Source: Phycisphaerales bacterium (GTDB lineage: Bacteria; Planctomycetota; Phycisphaerae; Phycisphaerales; UBA1924). Taken from it: a stretch of 5,724 nt of DNA. Positions 5,089-5,724 of this stretch are shown here, piece after piece. The position numbers and the translations under genes are program-made. The stretch's first letter is position 1, and every line of letters starts with the position of its first letter. The DNA is taken from the NCBI GenBank assembly GCA_007124345.1, contig SLFH01000172.1, positions 1-5,724 on the forward strand, read 5' to 3'. A model generated the notes under the pieces. The model saw only the letters and a list, made by a program, of their open reading frames with translations. It ran no database searches and was not told the origin of the DNA.

Positions 5089-5724
5089 TCAGCGGTCCTG
5101 CGGCCGACGAAGCGCTCGCGCGCTGCGGATCGCGTCCTTGCCGAACCGCTCGGCGATCGCGTCGGCGGCCTTGTCCAGGGCAGCCCGCTTGTCGCGCGCC
5201 TCGGGCGGGTCGAATAGCCCCGGCTGCTCGCCCGAGCCTTTCGACAGGTGCGACGCGGTCACACCGATGAGTCGTACCGGGCGAAAACCTTCCTTGCCGA
5301 TCCACGCGTCGAAGAGCTCGACCGCCGCGGCCGAGAGTTCGTGGGTCGACTCCGTCGGCTGTTCGAGCGTCGCGGCGCGCGTGATGGTTTTGAAATCGCC
5401 GAAGCGGATCTTCACCGTCACGCTGCGCGCGTGCAGCCCGTGCCTGCGCAGGCGCCGGGCGACATCCTCCGCCTCGCGCAGCATGACCGCCCGCACCTCT
5501 TCCGGGTCTTCAAGGTCGGCGCCGAAGGTGCGCTCGTGCCCGATCGACTTCGCCTCGCGGTCGGGCGTCACCGGGCGGTCGTCTTCGCCATGGGCCAGTC
5601 GCCAGACATGCGAGCCGAACGAGCCCAGACGCGACGACGCGACGCCCTCAGGCAGCTTCGCCAGCTCGCCGATCGTGCGCACGCCGATCGCGTGCAGCCG
5701 TTTCTCCGCGGCGGGCCCGACGCC
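5089..5724 (-). CDS. dinB: DNA polymerase IV (Y-family translesion polymerase), C-terminal part
   Basis: The minus-strand frame is open from the right edge (5724) to a TGA at 5091-5089, giving 211 residues; the internal GTG near 5682 is not the start. The visible part opens with the helix-hairpin-helix of the thumb, GVGPAAEKRLHAIGVRTIGE (residues 1-20). A linker and the little-finger domain follow: REAKSIGHERTF (56-67), SVTVKIRFGDFKTITRA (101-117), RLIGVTASHL (151-160) and FGKDAIRSA (194-202), all characteristic of DinB. EQPGLFD (166-172) fits the QxxLF beta-clamp-binding motif at the place where many DinB proteins carry it. Pol IV is a distributive, error-prone polymerase that bypasses damaged template and is recruited by the sliding clamp. 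The palm with the catalytic carboxylates and the fingers, roughly the first 190-200 residues, lie outside the window, as does any promoter or LexA box. It is convergent to the CHRD gene and functionally unrelated to the left operon. Confidence 0.95.
   Translation of the reverse strand, partial: GVGPAAEKRLHAIGVRTIGELAKLPEGVASSRLGSFGSHVWRLAHGEDDRPVTPDREAKSIGHERTFGADLEDPEEVRAVMLREAEDVARRLRRHGLHARSVTVKIRFGDFKTITRAATLEQPTESTHELSAAAVELFDAWIGKEGFRPVRLIGVTASHLSKGSGEQPGLFDPPEARDKRAALDKAADAIAERFGKDAIRSARALRRPQDR

Noticed and set aside
4371..5270. A 299-codon plus-strand frame across the CHRD gene and into dinB
   Set aside because: The product is Arg/Pro/Gly-rich, it runs through the terminator hairpin and into the convergent dinB, and the CHRD frame is clearly the real one.

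Overview
The window looks like a chromosomal segment from a GC-rich bacterium of the Planctomycetota, probably class Phycisphaerae. This is an inference from four things: strong GC bias with TGA as the only stop codon used; a run of secreted or coiled-coil proteins ending in a secreted alpha/alpha-toroid (prenyltransferase/squalene-oxidase-like) protein; a CHRD-domain protein carrying a PAP-type variant of the PEP-CTERM sorting tail; and an ordinary dinB gene. No rRNA, tRNA, CRISPR array, insertion sequence or phage gene is visible.

Bases 1-4302 are one tightly packed plus-strand operon, cut at its left end. It holds (i) the C-terminal 466 residues of a long charged coiled-coil protein, (ii) a 210-residue exported protein with a Gln/Ser-rich linker and a conserved-looking C-terminal WG-LP-R...YY box, (iii) a 357-residue exported alpha/alpha-toroid repeat protein, and (iv) a 399-residue probably exported beta-repeat protein whose last ~100 residues resemble an NPCBM-type beta-sandwich. 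The stop of each gene overlaps the start of the next (TGATG, TGATG, GTGA), so translation is probably coupled and the four products probably act together at the cell envelope. The biochemical role is not known to me. From memory, similar gene sets in planctomycetes sit downstream of MoxR ATPase / DUF58 / VWA-domain membrane genes, but that region is outside the window.

Bases 4303-4491 form a compact regulatory stretch. A probable terminator for the operon has a T-run that lies where the -35 region of the next promoter would be. It is followed by an extended -10 box (TGGTACAAT), a strong two-tier hairpin at the predicted 5' end of the transcript, and a good Shine-Dalgarno sequence. These serve a single gene (4492-4998) for a small exported CHRD-domain protein with a C-terminal hydrophobic/RRRR sorting tail.

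Bases 4999-5088 separate two convergent genes and hold a GC-rich 12-bp hairpin with a T-rich tail on the plus strand. Bases 5089-5724 (minus strand) encode the C-terminal part of DNA polymerase IV (DinB), from the helix-hairpin-helix thumb through the little-finger domain. Its catalytic palm lies beyond the right edge.

The points most worth a second look are the translationally coupled operon of unassigned envelope proteins, the tandem beta repeats of its fourth gene, and the structured leader of the CHRD gene.
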